From NCBI GenBank assembly GCA_963753245.1, contig CAVWBK010000011.1:186001-250000 (forward strand): a stretch of 64,000 bases of DNA, in the 5' to 3' direction. This DNA comes from VRUE01 sp963753245. GTDB lineage: Bacteria; Actinomycetota; Thermoleophilia; Solirubrobacterales; 70-9. This document shows positions 8,669-18,750 of the stretch, piece by piece. How positions within the stretch are numbered: the first letter of the stretch is position 1; every line of letters starts with the position of its first letter. The notes under the pieces are model-generated. The model was not told the origin of the DNA and made no database searches. It saw only the letters and a program-made list of their open reading frames with translations. The translations under genes were made by a program, and so were the position numbers.

Positions 8669-8823
8669 CCCGGAACCCCTGCAGACCCCTCCAAGCTACC
8701 CGCTCTGGAGGGGGTCCGCAACGGAACGGGGCGCCCCCCAACAAGGCCTTAATCATGGTCTGCCCGAGCATGAGGAGCGGGAGGATTTCAGCCTGCTCGG
8801 ATGTGCTCGTTAACCTGGGGTGA

Positions 8824-9126
8824 ATGGCCGAGGACTACGAGGACCCGGAGAGCCTGCGAGCGCGCAGCGAGCAAGCGATCGGTGAGCTTGCGCAGAACCT
8901 GCTCGACAGCCAGATCTTGGAGAACGCACTGACCGCTGCCTTCGGTGCGCGCGAGAAGGCCCTCGAGGCCCAGCAGGCGGCGATGGCGGCACTCAATTTG
9001 CCCTCAGCCGGGGACGTCGAACGGCTCGAGCGCCGGCTCCGCTCCTTTTCCCAAAGAATCGAAGACCTCGAGGACCAGCTCGACCGACTCGGCCGTGAAG
9101 TTGGCCTCTTGAAACGTAAAGACTAA
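8824..9126 (+). CDS. Small coiled-coil protein, 100 aa
   Basis: Predicted soluble, highly helical and acidic protein with no signal sequence. The N-terminal 60 residues are amphipathic helix (SEQAIGELAQNLLDSQILEN). Residues 64-97 show a heptad pattern (LERRLRSFSQRIEDLEDQLD) ending in KRKD. A helical protein of this size with a C-terminal coiled coil suggests an oligomerising or scaffold role, but I do not recognise the family. It is divergent from the exported hydrolase gene and convergent with the phosphorylase gene. Confidence 0.75.
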   Translation: MAEDYEDPESLRARSEQAIGELAQNLLDSQILENALTAAFGAREKALEAQQAAMAALNLPSAGDVERLERRLRSFSQRIEDLEDQLDRLGREVGLLKRKD

Positions 9127-9135
9127 CCCTCGACT

Positions 9136-9822
9136 TTAGATTGAGAGTATGGTCGCGGCTGCCCTCCCGGCGATTTTCGCGGCCTCATCGCGAGCCTGGT
9201 CGCTGATGGCCCCGTGGTGGCGGTCGTCGACCCCGATCAGGACCGCCGCTGCCGCGATCTCGAGGTCACGAGCGCGGGCCAGGATCGCCGCCGTCTGCAG
9301 GTCAACGGCATCGACGGCGTCGGGCCAGCGATCCTCCCGCGCTGGACTCAGGTCCAAGCTGGCAACTGTGGCAATCCTGGCGCTCGCTCCAAGCGCTGAG
9401 CGCAGGGAGCCACTAAGCGCCCGGTCGGGGAGGACCGCCGCGCCGGGCGCCAAACCGAAGGCGGTGGCCGATCCACCCGCGGCGATCGCCGCCTCGACGA
9501 TCAGGAGTTGAGCGGCCGCGGACTCGGGGCCCGCCAGCGTGCAGGTCCCAACCCGCACCACTCGACGCACGCCGAGCTCGGCTAGATCGGCGAGGACCAG
9601 GGCAGCGCTGGGGGCGCCCATCCCGGTCGCCTGGATCGTCAGCTCAGCTCCCGCAGGGGTCCGCCCCCAGTATCCCCAGAGGCCGCGTGCGTGATTGCTC
9701 ATCTTCGGCTGCACGAGCAGCGCCTGGGCCAGCAAGAGCGCACGCCCGGGATCGCCGACCAGGACTGCGTCGGCGGCGATCGCTGCGGTGGGGCGAAGCC
9801 GGCTGGGCAAGGCGGCGGCCAT
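9136..9822 (-). CDS. Purine/uridine phosphorylase-like protein (PNP/UDP family)
   Basis: 228 residues. It resembles nucleoside phosphorylases: phosphate-binding VLVGDPGRALLLAQ near residue 20, GYWGRTPAGAELTIQATGMG (family GxxVTVxxTGMG-like strand), GVRRVVRVGTCTL in the middle, and VDLQTAAILARA replacing the family's EME(T/A) substrate segment. Such enzymes cleave nucleosides with phosphate in salvage. The ATG at 9822 was preferred because upstream codons run antisense through the PII and cyclase genes. The altered EMET-like segment makes the substrate uncertain. Confidence 0.78.
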   Translation of the reverse strand: MAAALPSRLRPTAAIAADAVLVGDPGRALLLAQALLVQPKMSNHARGLWGYWGRTPAGAELTIQATGMGAPSAALVLADLAELGVRRVVRVGTCTLAGPESAAAQLLIVEAAIAAGGSATAFGLAPGAAVLPDRALSGSLRSALGASARIATVASLDLSPAREDRWPDAVDAVDLQTAAILARARDLEIAAAAVLIGVDDRHHGAISDQARDEAAKIAGRAAATILSI

Positions 9823-9833
9823 CTTGCCAGTTG

Positions 9834-9861
9834 GGAGAAAACCGCGTCTGAGATTTTCTCC
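9834..9861. promoter_or_regulatory. Perfect 8-bp inverted repeat between divergent phosphorylase and PII genes
   Basis: GGAGAAAA (9834-9841) and TTTTCTCC (9854-9861) flank a 12-base spacer in an 87-base divergent intergenic region. It could be an operator or a transcript hairpin. No regulator can be named. Confidence 0.45.
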
Positions 9862-9909
9862 AGGGGTCCAAACCTGGTCGGGAGTAGGGGCCGTAACTTG
9901 GGCGTGGCG

Positions 9910-10278
9910 ATGAAGAAGGTGGAGGCGTTTATCCGTCACGAGGCATTCGAGCCGATTCGGGCCGAGTTGCTCGACAAGGGGCTGCCATCGCTCTCTGTCC
10001 TTGAGGCCAAGGGCTCCGGTCGCCAGAAGGGGATGATCGAGAACTACCGGGGTTCGAGCCTGACGATCAACGTGCGCCCCAAGTTGAAGTTGGAGGTGGT
10101 GGTCGAGGACAAGGACAAGGCGGTGGTGATCGAGACCATTCTTCGGCACGCGCGCACCGGGGAGGTCGGCGACGGCAAGATCTTCGTCTCGGCGGTCGAG
10201 GAGGCGATCCGGATTCGCACCGGCGAGGCCGGCGAGAACGTCCTGCAGGCCCATGCCGAGGAGGAGATCGCCGCTTAG
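9910..10278 (+). CDS. PII nitrogen-regulatory protein, variant T-loop
   Basis: 122-residue trimeric signal protein that senses ATP/ADP and 2-oxoglutarate. It has the KKVEAFIRHEAFEPIRAEL opening, the GSGRQKG strand before the T-loop, the B-loop ARTGEVGDGKIFV and the C-loop RIRTGEAGENVL, all characteristic. In the T-loop ENYRGSSLTINVRP the first tyrosine (Tyr46 equivalent) is present. The residue aligned with Tyr51, the uridylylation/adenylylation site, is leucine, so that modification seems impossible. A GTG two codons upstream (9904) is an alternative start. It stands alone, 9 kb from the amt gene. Confidence 0.9.
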   Translation: MKKVEAFIRHEAFEPIRAELLDKGLPSLSVLEAKGSGRQKGMIENYRGSSLTINVRPKLKLEVVVEDKDKAVVIETILRHARTGEVGDGKIFVSAVEEAIRIRTGEAGENVLQAHAEEEIAA

Positions 10279-10315
10279 ACCAGTTCCTCGCCAAAGCGCG
10301 AAACTGTGCGCTGCG

Positions 10316-11509
10316 ATGGCCGGCGAAGAGCGCATATCCCTGAGCGAGGCGGCGCGGCGCTCTGGAGTCTCGGCCAAAACGCTCAAACGTTGGGCCGAGG
10401 AGAAGGTGGTGCCGGTGCGTCGCGGTCGCTGGACGCCGGCCGCGGCTGCCCAGGCGCGGGTGGTGGCGCGCATGCGCGAACGCGGCCACTCGCTTGAGGA
10501 GCTGCGCAAGGCCGGCCGCGAGGGACGCCTCTCCTTTGGTCTGGCCGAGGACCTCCTGCCGCGCTCCGACGCGCAGGTCACGGTCACCGACGTATGCCGA
10601 GAGACCGGTCTGGAGCCGGAGCTGGTCGAGCGCATCCTCGTCATCCTCGGCACTCCGACCGAACGCGAGCGCGTACTGGATCCCAGCGATGTCGAGGCGC
10701 TGCGCCACTGCGCACGGGTCCTGGCCGCAGGCTTTCCCCTGGTCGCCTTCCTGCAGCTGGTTCGCGTCTACGTGCAATCGATGCGTCGCATCGCCGACGC
10801 CGAGGTCCGACTCGTCCACCTCTACGTTCACGAGCCGATGATCCGCGACGGTGTGCCGGAGTTGGAGATGGCCGAGGAGATCGGCAATCTGGCCGCCGAC
10901 GTCTTGCCCTTGGCGGCACCGCTGACCGAGTACCTGCACAATCGCTACCTGCGTTTCTTTCTCGAGCAGGACGTGGTCGGCCACATGGAGAGCGAGCTTG
11001 GCGCCCACGCCTCCCACCTGGGTTTGGTACCCGTGGCGCTTTGCTTCATCGATCTCACCGGTTTCACCCGCTACACCGAGGAGGAGGGGGACCTCGAGGC
11101 GCTCGACGTGGTCGAGAACTTTGTCTCGACGGTCGAGGCGACCCTGCCACCCGAGGCGACCGTCGTGAAGACGATTGGCGACGAGGTGATGGTCGTCTCG
11201 CCAGACCCCGGCTCGCTGAGCGAGTGGGCCGTCGGCCTGCTCGAGCACCTGCCCGAGCGGCCCCGTCCGCGGGTCGGGGTCCACTACGGTGAGGCGGTCT
11301 ACCGCGACGGCGACTATTTCGGCACTCACGTGAACCTCGCCCACCGGGTTGTGGGACGCGCCCACGCGGGCGAGGTGATGGTCACCGACGGCGTCATCGA
11401 CGCGATCAAAGGCCGCCCTGGATTGGATTTCGAGCCGATCGGTGCCGTCAACCTCAAGGGCTTCCCGGAGCCGACTTTGCTCTTCTTGCTGCGCGCCGCT
11501 CCACCGTGA
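10316..11509 (+). CDS. Class III adenylate cyclase with MerR-type HTH and Rv1264-like regulatory domain
   Basis: 397 residues. Residues 6-70 are a MerR-like DNA-binding helix-turn-helix (LSEAARRSGVSAKTLKRWAEE). Residues about 80-190 resemble the all-helical adenylate cyclase regulatory domain of mycobacterial Rv1264 (VCRETGLEPELVERILVILG). The C-terminal catalytic domain keeps metal aspartates in FIDLTGFT and KTIGDEV, the adenine-specifying Lys (VVKTIG) and Asp (GDYFGTHVNLAHRV), and the transition-state Asn and Arg in the same segment, so cAMP production is likely. The combination suggests a cyclase that binds DNA or lost that function. The stop overlaps the tilS start by 4 bases. Confidence 0.88.
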   Translation: MAGEERISLSEAARRSGVSAKTLKRWAEEKVVPVRRGRWTPAAAAQARVVARMRERGHSLEELRKAGREGRLSFGLAEDLLPRSDAQVTVTDVCRETGLEPELVERILVILGTPTERERVLDPSDVEALRHCARVLAAGFPLVAFLQLVRVYVQSMRRIADAEVRLVHLYVHEPMIRDGVPELEMAEEIGNLAADVLPLAAPLTEYLHNRYLRFFLEQDVVGHMESELGAHASHLGLVPVALCFIDLTGFTRYTEEEGDLEALDVVENFVSTVEATLPPEATVVKTIGDEVMVVSPDPGSLSEWAVGLLEHLPERPRPRVGVHYGEAVYRDGDYFGTHVNLAHRVVGRAHAGEVMVTDGVIDAIKGRPGLDFEPIGAVNLKGFPEPTLLFLLRAAPP

Positions 11510-12447
11510 CGGAAGCCGAGACAGTGCTCGAGACGGTCCGCGCCGGGGGCTTGTTGGAGTCCGGCACACCGCTCGTCGTGATGCTCTCCGGTGGGCGCGA
11601 TTCGGTCTGTCTGCTCGATATCGCGGTGCGTCTGCTGGGCGCGGGCGGTATCTGTGCTCTGCATGTCAATTACGGCCTGCGCGCGGAGGCCGATGCAGAT
11701 CAGCGCCATTGCGAGGAGCTCTGCGCGCGGCTCGGTGTCCGGGTTCAGAGCGAACGCGCCTCGCGGCCGGCGGGGCCCGGCAACCTGCAGGCCTGGGCGC
11801 GTGAGGTCCGCTACGCCGCCGCGGTGCGCGCCGCCGAGGAGGGCGATGCGGCGATCGCGACTGGCCACACCGCCGATGATCAGGTCGAGACGATCCTCTA
11901 TCGCCTTGCCTCCTCGCCGAGCCGTCGAGCGCTGCTCGGTATGCGCGCCCGCGACGGGCGCCTGCTGCGGCCGCTGCTTAGCTGCACCCGCGCGCAGACG
12001 ACCGCCTACTGCCAGGAGCGCCGGCTCGCTTGGCGCGAGGACTCCAGCAACGATGATCTGACCTACGCCCGCAACCGGGTTCGTCACGGCTTGGCTGCGG
12101 AGCTCGCTGCGGTTCATCCGGCTGCCGCGGCCAACGTGCTGCGCACGGCCGCCGTGCTGCGCGAGGAGGCCGAGGTTCTCGATGCCCTCGTCGCGGGCGA
12201 GCTCGACGGGTCGGGCGCCACCCCGGCCAACGCAATCTCCCTCGAGCGTCTGGCCGAGCTCCCGGTCGCCCTGCGCCGACTCCTCGTTCAGGAGCTCGCC
12301 GACCGCGCCGCCGGAGGCCCGGTGCCCGGCGCCGCCCGCCACGCCGAGGAGGTCACCGGCTTACGCCGCAGCGGCCGGGCGATGCTCGACCTGGGTAGCG
12401 GTGTGCGCGCCGTAGTCGAGCGCGGGGTGCTTCGCGCCGAGCTCTAG
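11506..12447 (+). CDS. tilS: tRNA(Ile)-lysidine synthase
   Basis: ATP-dependent enzyme that converts C34 of tRNA-Ile(CAU) to lysidine, allowing AUA decoding. Residues 25-35 carry the PP-loop (VMLSGGRDSVCLL). The N-type ATP pyrophosphatase domain continues with LHVNYGLRAEADADQ, TGHTADDQVETILYRL and a RNRVRHGL motif. At 313 residues it is the short form seen in actinobacteria. The start is a GTG overlapping the cyclase stop. It begins the tilS-hpt-ftsH backbone order shared with mycobacteria and Bacillus. Confidence 0.95.
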   Translation: MTEAETVLETVRAGGLLESGTPLVVMLSGGRDSVCLLDIAVRLLGAGGICALHVNYGLRAEADADQRHCEELCARLGVRVQSERASRPAGPGNLQAWAREVRYAAAVRAAEEGDAAIATGHTADDQVETILYRLASSPSRRALLGMRARDGRLLRPLLSCTRAQTTAYCQERRLAWREDSSNDDLTYARNRVRHGLAAELAAVHPAAAANVLRTAAVLREEAEVLDALVAGELDGSGATPANAISLERLAELPVALRRLLVQELADRAAGGPVPGAARHAEEVTGLRRSGRAMLDLGSGVRAVVERGVLRAEL

Positions 12448-12475
12448 GCCCCATGTATCTAGACTGGCCCGCCTG

Positions 12476-13009
12476 ATGAACGCTGGCGACCCCGTGATCG
12501 GGGAGATCCTCGTCTCAAGCGAGGAACTGAAGGGCCGCGTCGCTGAGCTGGGCGCACAGATCAGCGCGGAGTACCGCGGACGGGACCTCTTCATGGTCGG
12601 CGTCTTGAAGGGCGCCGTCCTCTTCCTCGCCGACCTGATGCGCAGCATCACCGTGCCCTGCGAGATCGACTTCATGGCGGTCTCCAGCTATGGCTCGCAG
12701 ACCGACTCCTCGGGCGTCGTGCGCATTCTCAAGGACCTCGACGCCTCGATCGAGGGCCGCCATGTCCTGATCGTCGAGGACATCATCGACTCCGGGCTCA
12801 CCCTGCAATACCTGATGCGCACCCTCAATGCCCGCAACCCAGCGTCGCTTGAGGTCTGCGCGCTGCTGACCAAGCCCGAGCGCCTGCGGGTCGATCTCTC
12901 GCCCCGTTATATCGGCTTCGAGATCCCCAACCGCTTCGCCGTCGGCTATGGCCTGGACCACGCTCAGCAACACCGCAACCTCGACTACGTGGCCGCGCTC
13001 GACGCCTAG
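12476..13009 (+). CDS. hpt: Hypoxanthine phosphoribosyltransferase
   Basis: 177-residue purine-salvage enzyme joining PRPP to hypoxanthine or guanine. The PRPP-binding signature LIVEDIIDSGLTLQYL is present. Also present are the flexible-loop region AVSSYGSQTDSSG and the base-binding end RFAVGYGLDHAQQHRNLDYV. Length and order after tilS match the conserved actinobacterial arrangement. A TAGACT hexamer at 12459-12464 just ahead of the gene could be a -10 element, but no convincing -35 was seen. Confidence 0.95.
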   Translation: MNAGDPVIGEILVSSEELKGRVAELGAQISAEYRGRDLFMVGVLKGAVLFLADLMRSITVPCEIDFMAVSSYGSQTDSSGVVRILKDLDASIEGRHVLIVEDIIDSGLTLQYLMRTLNARNPASLEVCALLTKPERLRVDLSPRYIGFEIPNRFAVGYGLDHAQQHRNLDYVAALDA

Positions 13010-13047
13010 ACGCTGAAACTGCCCTGGTACGCTGATTTTTCCTTGCT

Positions 13048-14994
<1,947 letters not shown>

Positions 14995-15108
14995 CTCCAG
15001 CCCAGCAAGGCGCGAGGAGCAAGTCGCGCCTCGCGGGCAGCGCGCGGACCAACCGCCGATCACCGCTAGGACTATCGGCTGTGGCTCTTGGTGCCCGATA
15101 CTGGGGCC

Positions 15109-15897
15109 ATGAATGTCTGTCTGATGGGGGTCGTGAACGTCACCCCGGACTCGTTTTCTGACGGTGGGCTTTTTCTCGAGCCCGAGGCCGCTGTGGCCCA
15201 CGGTGAGCAGCTGGTGCGCGACGGGGCGGAGATCCTCGATGTCGGCGGCGAGTCGACTCGCCCCGGCGCTCAGGCGGTCAGCGTCGAGGAGGAGATCGCA
15301 CGGATCGAGCCGGTCGTTTCAGATCTCGCCGGTCTCGGCCACACGGTCTCGATCGATACCTCAAAGCTGGATGTCGCCGCCGCGGCGCTGGCCGCGGGGG
15401 CGAGGATCGTTAACGATGTCACCGCCTTGCGCAGCGATCCAGGAATCGCGGCCCTCTGCGCGCAAAGCGGAGCGGGCCTGGTGCTGATGCACATGCAGGG
15501 CACACCGCGCACGATGCAAGAGAATCCACGCTATGGGGACGTGGTCGAGGAGGTCAAGGCGTTCCTGGCGCAACGCCTCGAGGTGGCGCTCGCGGCCGGT
15601 GTCGCCGAGGAGCGGATCTGGCTCGATCCCGGCATCGGCTTTGGCAAGACGCTCGACCACAATCTCGAGCTTCTGCGCCGTCTGGCAGAGCTACGCCACC
15701 TGGGGCGCCCGCTGGTGGTCGGCACCTCGCGCAAGAGCTTCATCGGCAAGCTCGACGGCTCTGAGGCCGACGCGCGGATCGGCGGCACGATCGCCTCCTC
15801 GGTGCTCGCCGCCGCCGCGGGTGCCGAGGTGCTTCGGGTCCACGACGTCGCCGAGGTCGCTCAGGCGCTGGTGCTCGCCGGCGCGATCCTCGGGTAG
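15109..15897 (+). CDS. folP: Dihydropteroate synthase
   Basis: 262-residue folate-pathway enzyme that condenses p-aminobenzoate with dihydropterin pyrophosphate; the sulfonamide target. The signature MGVVNVTPDSFSDGG opens the protein. Then come DVGGESTRPGA, SIDTSKLDVAAAAL, ILNDVT-like IVNDVTAL, LMHMQGTPRTMQENP, DPGIGFGKTLDHNLELLR and GTSRKSFIGKL, all conserved TIM-barrel loops. The ATG at 15109 gives the standard N-terminus; a TTG and a GTG upstream would only add six or seven residues. It heads a folP-folB-folK run with 11 and 2 bases between genes. Confidence 0.96.
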   Translation: MNVCLMGVVNVTPDSFSDGGLFLEPEAAVAHGEQLVRDGAEILDVGGESTRPGAQAVSVEEEIARIEPVVSDLAGLGHTVSIDTSKLDVAAAALAAGARIVNDVTALRSDPGIAALCAQSGAGLVLMHMQGTPRTMQENPRYGDVVEEVKAFLAQRLEVALAAGVAEERIWLDPGIGFGKTLDHNLELLRRLAELRHLGRPLVVGTSRKSFIGKLDGSEADARIGGTIASSVLAAAAGAEVLRVHDVAEVAQALVLAGAILG

Positions 15898-15908
15898 TTT
15901 GGGGCACG

Positions 15909-16325
15909 ATGGAGGCGCACGGAAACGGGATTGAGTCGAGCGTTGAGGTCGAGCTACGCAGGCTCTCGATCTACACCCACCACGGGGTCAGTGACGCAGA
16001 GCAGGAGATCGGCCAGCGGCTCGAGTTCGACCTCTCCTTTGATGTCCCTGATTGCGACGCGGTGCTCACCGATCGGCTCGAGGACACGGTCGACTACGCC
16101 GAGGTCTGCGACATTGTCGCCCTGGCCGCCACCGAGCGTAGCTACCGCACCCTCGAGCGCCTGGCGCAGGTGATCGGCCAGCGCCTGATCGAGCGCTACG
16201 GCTGTGACTCAGTTCGCGTGCGAGCCGCCAAGCCCGAGCCGCCCCTGCCGCTGGCGATCCAGGAGATCGCGGTCGAGGTCGTCCAGGAACGCACGGCGAG
16301 CGTCGAGGCCGACGAGGAGGAGTAG
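15909..16325 (+). CDS. folB: Dihydroneopterin aldolase
   Basis: 138-residue enzyme that cleaves 7,8-dihydroneopterin in folate synthesis. Typical features are THHGVSDAEQEIGQRLEFDL near the N-terminus, DTVDYAEVCDIV, the Glu-containing TLERLAQVIGQRL helix and the VRVRAAKPEPP strand. A short N-terminal extension and an acidic tail (VEADEEE) are outside the family core. It lies between folP and folK, so the three genes probably form one transcript. Confidence 0.93.
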   Translation: MEAHGNGIESSVEVELRRLSIYTHHGVSDAEQEIGQRLEFDLSFDVPDCDAVLTDRLEDTVDYAEVCDIVALAATERSYRTLERLAQVIGQRLIERYGCDSVRVRAAKPEPPLPLAIQEIAVEVVQERTASVEADEEE

Positions 16326-16327
16326 AG

Positions 16328-16816
16328 GTGCGCTGCGGCTACCTCGGGCTCGGCTCAAACGTTGGCGAGCGCGCGGCACACCTGCGCGCTGCGGCCCAGT
16401 TGCTCGGTGAGCGCGGCGTCGTGGTGGACGCGGTTTCCTCGACCTATGAGACCGCGCCGGTTGGCGAGCTGCTCGATCAACCCGACTTTCTCAACGCGGT
16501 AATCCGAATTCGCACCGCGCTTGAGCCCGAGGCCCTGCTTGAAGCCTGCAAGGCCACCGAGGCGCAACGGGGCCGGGTGCCCGAAGCCCCCCGCCACAGC
16601 CCACGTGCGCTCGATGTCGATCTGCTCCTGCTCGGCGATCTCGAATTCTCGAGCGAGCGCCTCACCCTGCCCCACCGCGAGGTCCGCACCAGGCGCTTTG
16701 TCTTGGTGCCGCTGCTCGAGCTCGATCCCGAGCTGAGTCTGCCCGATGGCACCTGCCTGGCCGATTGTCTTGCTGCCTTGCCCGAGGACGAGCAGCCGGT
16801 CTGGCTCGCCGGTTAG
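16328..16816 (+). CDS. folK: 2-amino-4-hydroxy-6-hydroxymethyldihydropteridine pyrophosphokinase
   Basis: 162-residue HPPK, which pyrophosphorylates hydroxymethyl-dihydropterin before the FolP step. Motifs are YLGLGSNVGERAAHLRAA at the start, SSTYETAPVGELLDQPDFLNAV, RHSPRALDVDLLLLG and LPHREVRTRRFVLVPLLEL. GTG start, 2 bases after the folB stop. The stop overlaps the convergent GST-like gene by 4 bases. Confidence 0.94.
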   Translation: MRCGYLGLGSNVGERAAHLRAAAQLLGERGVVVDAVSSTYETAPVGELLDQPDFLNAVIRIRTALEPEALLEACKATEAQRGRVPEAPRHSPRALDVDLLLLGDLEFSSERLTLPHREVRTRRFVLVPLLELDPELSLPDGTCLADCLAALPEDEQPVWLAG

Positions 16817-17559
16817 GCGCTCGCCGGGGTCTGGAGCCAGGCGGCGGGGAGCGTGTCCGCCGGGATCAGTCCGGGGAAATACGGGAACTCGCGCAGCGCC
16901 GCTGCCAGGCAGGCCCGGCCCGCGAGAAGCGGGCGCAAATCGGCGAAGGTGTTGAGCAGGGCGAGGCTTGAGCCGATCTGCAAATCGGCTGCGCTCGGCG
17001 TGCGCCCAGCGGCCAGCGTTTCATCCTCGATCCAGGCATCGATTCGGTCGAGGTGGCCCGCCAGCTCTCCGACGTCCGCCCGTGCGCGCTCATCGCTGAC
17101 CCCATTGATTCGCCACTCAAGGCTGACGATCAGTGGCGTCGAGGCGATCATCGCGAAATCCGGGAGCGGCAGGCGCGAGTCCTCGGCATAGGTCGTTATC
17201 GCGCGCGGACGCTGGCGCAGCATCCACCAGGTCAGGCGGCGCGCCAGCGCCTGCAGGACCTGATCGCCGAAGCGCTCGGCCTCCTCGACCGCGGCGCGCT
17301 CCTCGATATCAGCGGGGAAGAGCGCCGGCTCGGGGCGAAACTCCTCGAGGCGGCGCATGATCGCGCGCGAGCCGATCGTGGGCACACCCTCGAGCACCAG
17401 ACCGGGCACGGTGCCGCGGCCGAAGCGCAGGCGCTGCGCCAAGACATGGAGGGCCGGCGGCCACTCGACCCGTCGATAGGGGATCGCCTTTAGCTTCAGG
17501 GCGCGGGCGACGGCGAAGCAGGGGTGTGAGGCGGCGACGACGTAGAGCTTGGCGCTCAT
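16813..17559 (-). CDS. Glutathione S-transferase-like protein (copy 2 of tandem)
   Basis: 248 residues with a thioredoxin-like N-terminal half (KLYVVAASHPCFAVARALKL, then TVPGLVLEGVPTIGSRAIMR, the cis-Pro/Val-Pro region) and an all-helical C-terminal half, as in GSTs. The start at 17559 overlaps the stop of the upstream paralogue by 4 bases, so the two are translated together. High-GC actinobacteria often use mycothiol rather than glutathione, so the thiol cofactor is unclear. The pair interrupts the folK-coaX order and faces the fol genes. Confidence 0.78.
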   Translation of the reverse strand: MSAKLYVVAASHPCFAVARALKLKAIPYRRVEWPPALHVLAQRLRFGRGTVPGLVLEGVPTIGSRAIMRRLEEFRPEPALFPADIEERAAVEEAERFGDQVLQALARRLTWWMLRQRPRAITTYAEDSRLPLPDFAMIASTPLIVSLEWRINGVSDERARADVGELAGHLDRIDAWIEDETLAAGRTPSAADLQIGSSLALLNTFADLRPLLAGRACLAAALREFPYFPGLIPADTLPAAWLQTPASA

Positions 17560-18320
17560 GCAGGCTCGGCGGCGGCACCCTGCCGCAGTGGCGCGAGCCA
17601 TGCGGAGGGCAGTGCCGGCGGGCAATCACCGGCGATCTCGGCCTGGACCCGCTTGGCGAACTCGCCAGCAGGTCGTGCTTCGATCAGAGGGCGCAGATCC
17701 TGCAGCGTCAGTGCCAGGCGGATCGTTGTGGCGATCTGAAAATCGGCGGCGTTGGGCTCGGCGCCGTTGATCGTACCGGCGGCGATCAGCTCATCGACAT
17801 GCTCCAGCAACCCGCCGAGGAGCTCGAGATCCTTGCGAACCTGCTCGTCGCTGGCTCCGTTGAGGCGCGAGGAGAGCGCGACGATCAGGGGCGCGGTGGG
17901 AGCGGCGAGGCCGATCGGGATCCCCAGTTTGGCCCCGGTCAGGTAGCTGCGGATCGCGCTCTTTTGCTTGACGATTGACCAGAGGACGATCTGGCGCACC
18001 GGATGCTGCAACTCCTGCTCGCCCCAGCGCTCGGCCTCCTCGACCGCGGCGCGCTTCTCGGGGTCGGCCGGGAAGAGCGCCGGCTCGGGCTGCATGCGCT
18101 CCAGCTCGGCGGCAATTTGACGCGACCCCTGGGTCTTGACGCCATCGGCGTTCATCGCCGGAACGGTGTTGCGGGGGAAACCGAGGACACGCAGCGCTGC
18201 CTTGGAGAGAACGGCGATCAGGTCGCGACGCTTGAACTCAATGCCCTTGTATTTGAGCATCAGCATCGCGGTTTCCCCCGGGTGTGATCCTGGCAGCGTG
18301 TAGAGGGTCACCTTGCGCAA
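17556..18320 (-). CDS. Glutathione S-transferase-like protein (copy 1 of tandem)
   Basis: 254-residue paralogue of the next gene. It shares the pattern RKVTLYTLPGSHPGETAMLM at the N-terminus, NTVPAMNADGVKTQGSRQIA at the thiol-binding loop, and the almost identical block EPALFPAD-EKRAAVEEAERWGEQ linking the two domains. An in-frame tandem duplication followed by divergence explains the pair. Substrate unknown. Confidence 0.78.
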   Translation of the reverse strand: MRKVTLYTLPGSHPGETAMLMLKYKGIEFKRRDLIAVLSKAALRVLGFPRNTVPAMNADGVKTQGSRQIAAELERMQPEPALFPADPEKRAAVEEAERWGEQELQHPVRQIVLWSIVKQKSAIRSYLTGAKLGIPIGLAAPTAPLIVALSSRLNGASDEQVRKDLELLGGLLEHVDELIAAGTINGAEPNAADFQIATTIRLALTLQDLRPLIEARPAGEFAKRVQAEIAGDCPPALPSAWLAPLRQGAAAEPA

Positions 18321-18338
18321 GGCGTGGATACTAGTTGG

Positions 18339-18725
18339 TCAGCCAGCCCAGAAGTCGGCGTCGATCTCGCCGTCGCCCTCGTGATGGGTTCCGAAGGCCA
18401 GTACCTCGATGCCGGCGGGCCCCGCCTCGAAGGCGCGCATGACGCCGGGAGCGACGCGGATCGCATCCAGCGGCCCGATCTCGATCAGCTCATCGTCGAG
18501 CCGCATCCTGCCGCTGCCTTCGAGGACCACGTAGACCTCCTCGTCCTCCTCGTGGCGATGGCCGAAGGCCTGGCGGCTGTTCGGCTTGACCCCCTCGAGG
18601 GCGAGGCCGATGCTCTCGCAGTCAAGGTCGCCGCCGGCGAAGCGCGCCATCTGGGTCTCAGCGAACCCATGTTTAACCGCTGCGTCCTCGATATCCCGCA
18701 GGTTTTTCTTCGTGTAGTCAGTCAT
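18339..18725 (-). CDS. Cupin-domain protein
   Basis: 128-residue single-cupin protein. Cupin motif 1 is visible as GHRHEEDEEVYVVLEGSGRM (two His and a Glu as candidate metal ligands). Motif 2 is GPLDAIRVAPGVMRAFEAG, where the usual final His is replaced. It may bind a metal and a small ligand. The ATG at 18725 was chosen because residues upstream lack family features and would run into the coaX promoter. It may share a transcript with the two GST-like genes, 18 bases downstream. Confidence 0.8.
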   Translation of the reverse strand: MTDYTKKNLRDIEDAAVKHGFAETQMARFAGGDLDCESIGLALEGVKPNSRQAFGHRHEEDEEVYVVLEGSGRMRLDDELIEIGPLDAIRVAPGVMRAFEAGPAGIEVLAFGTHHEGDGEIDADFWAG

Positions 18726-18750
18726 CTCGCTCAAACCTATACCCGGCTGC

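Noticed and set aside
9823..10653. N-terminal extension of the phosphorylase-like frame
   Set aside because: It runs antisense through the PII and cyclase genes and has no family features; the ATG at 9822 gives a normal-sized protein.
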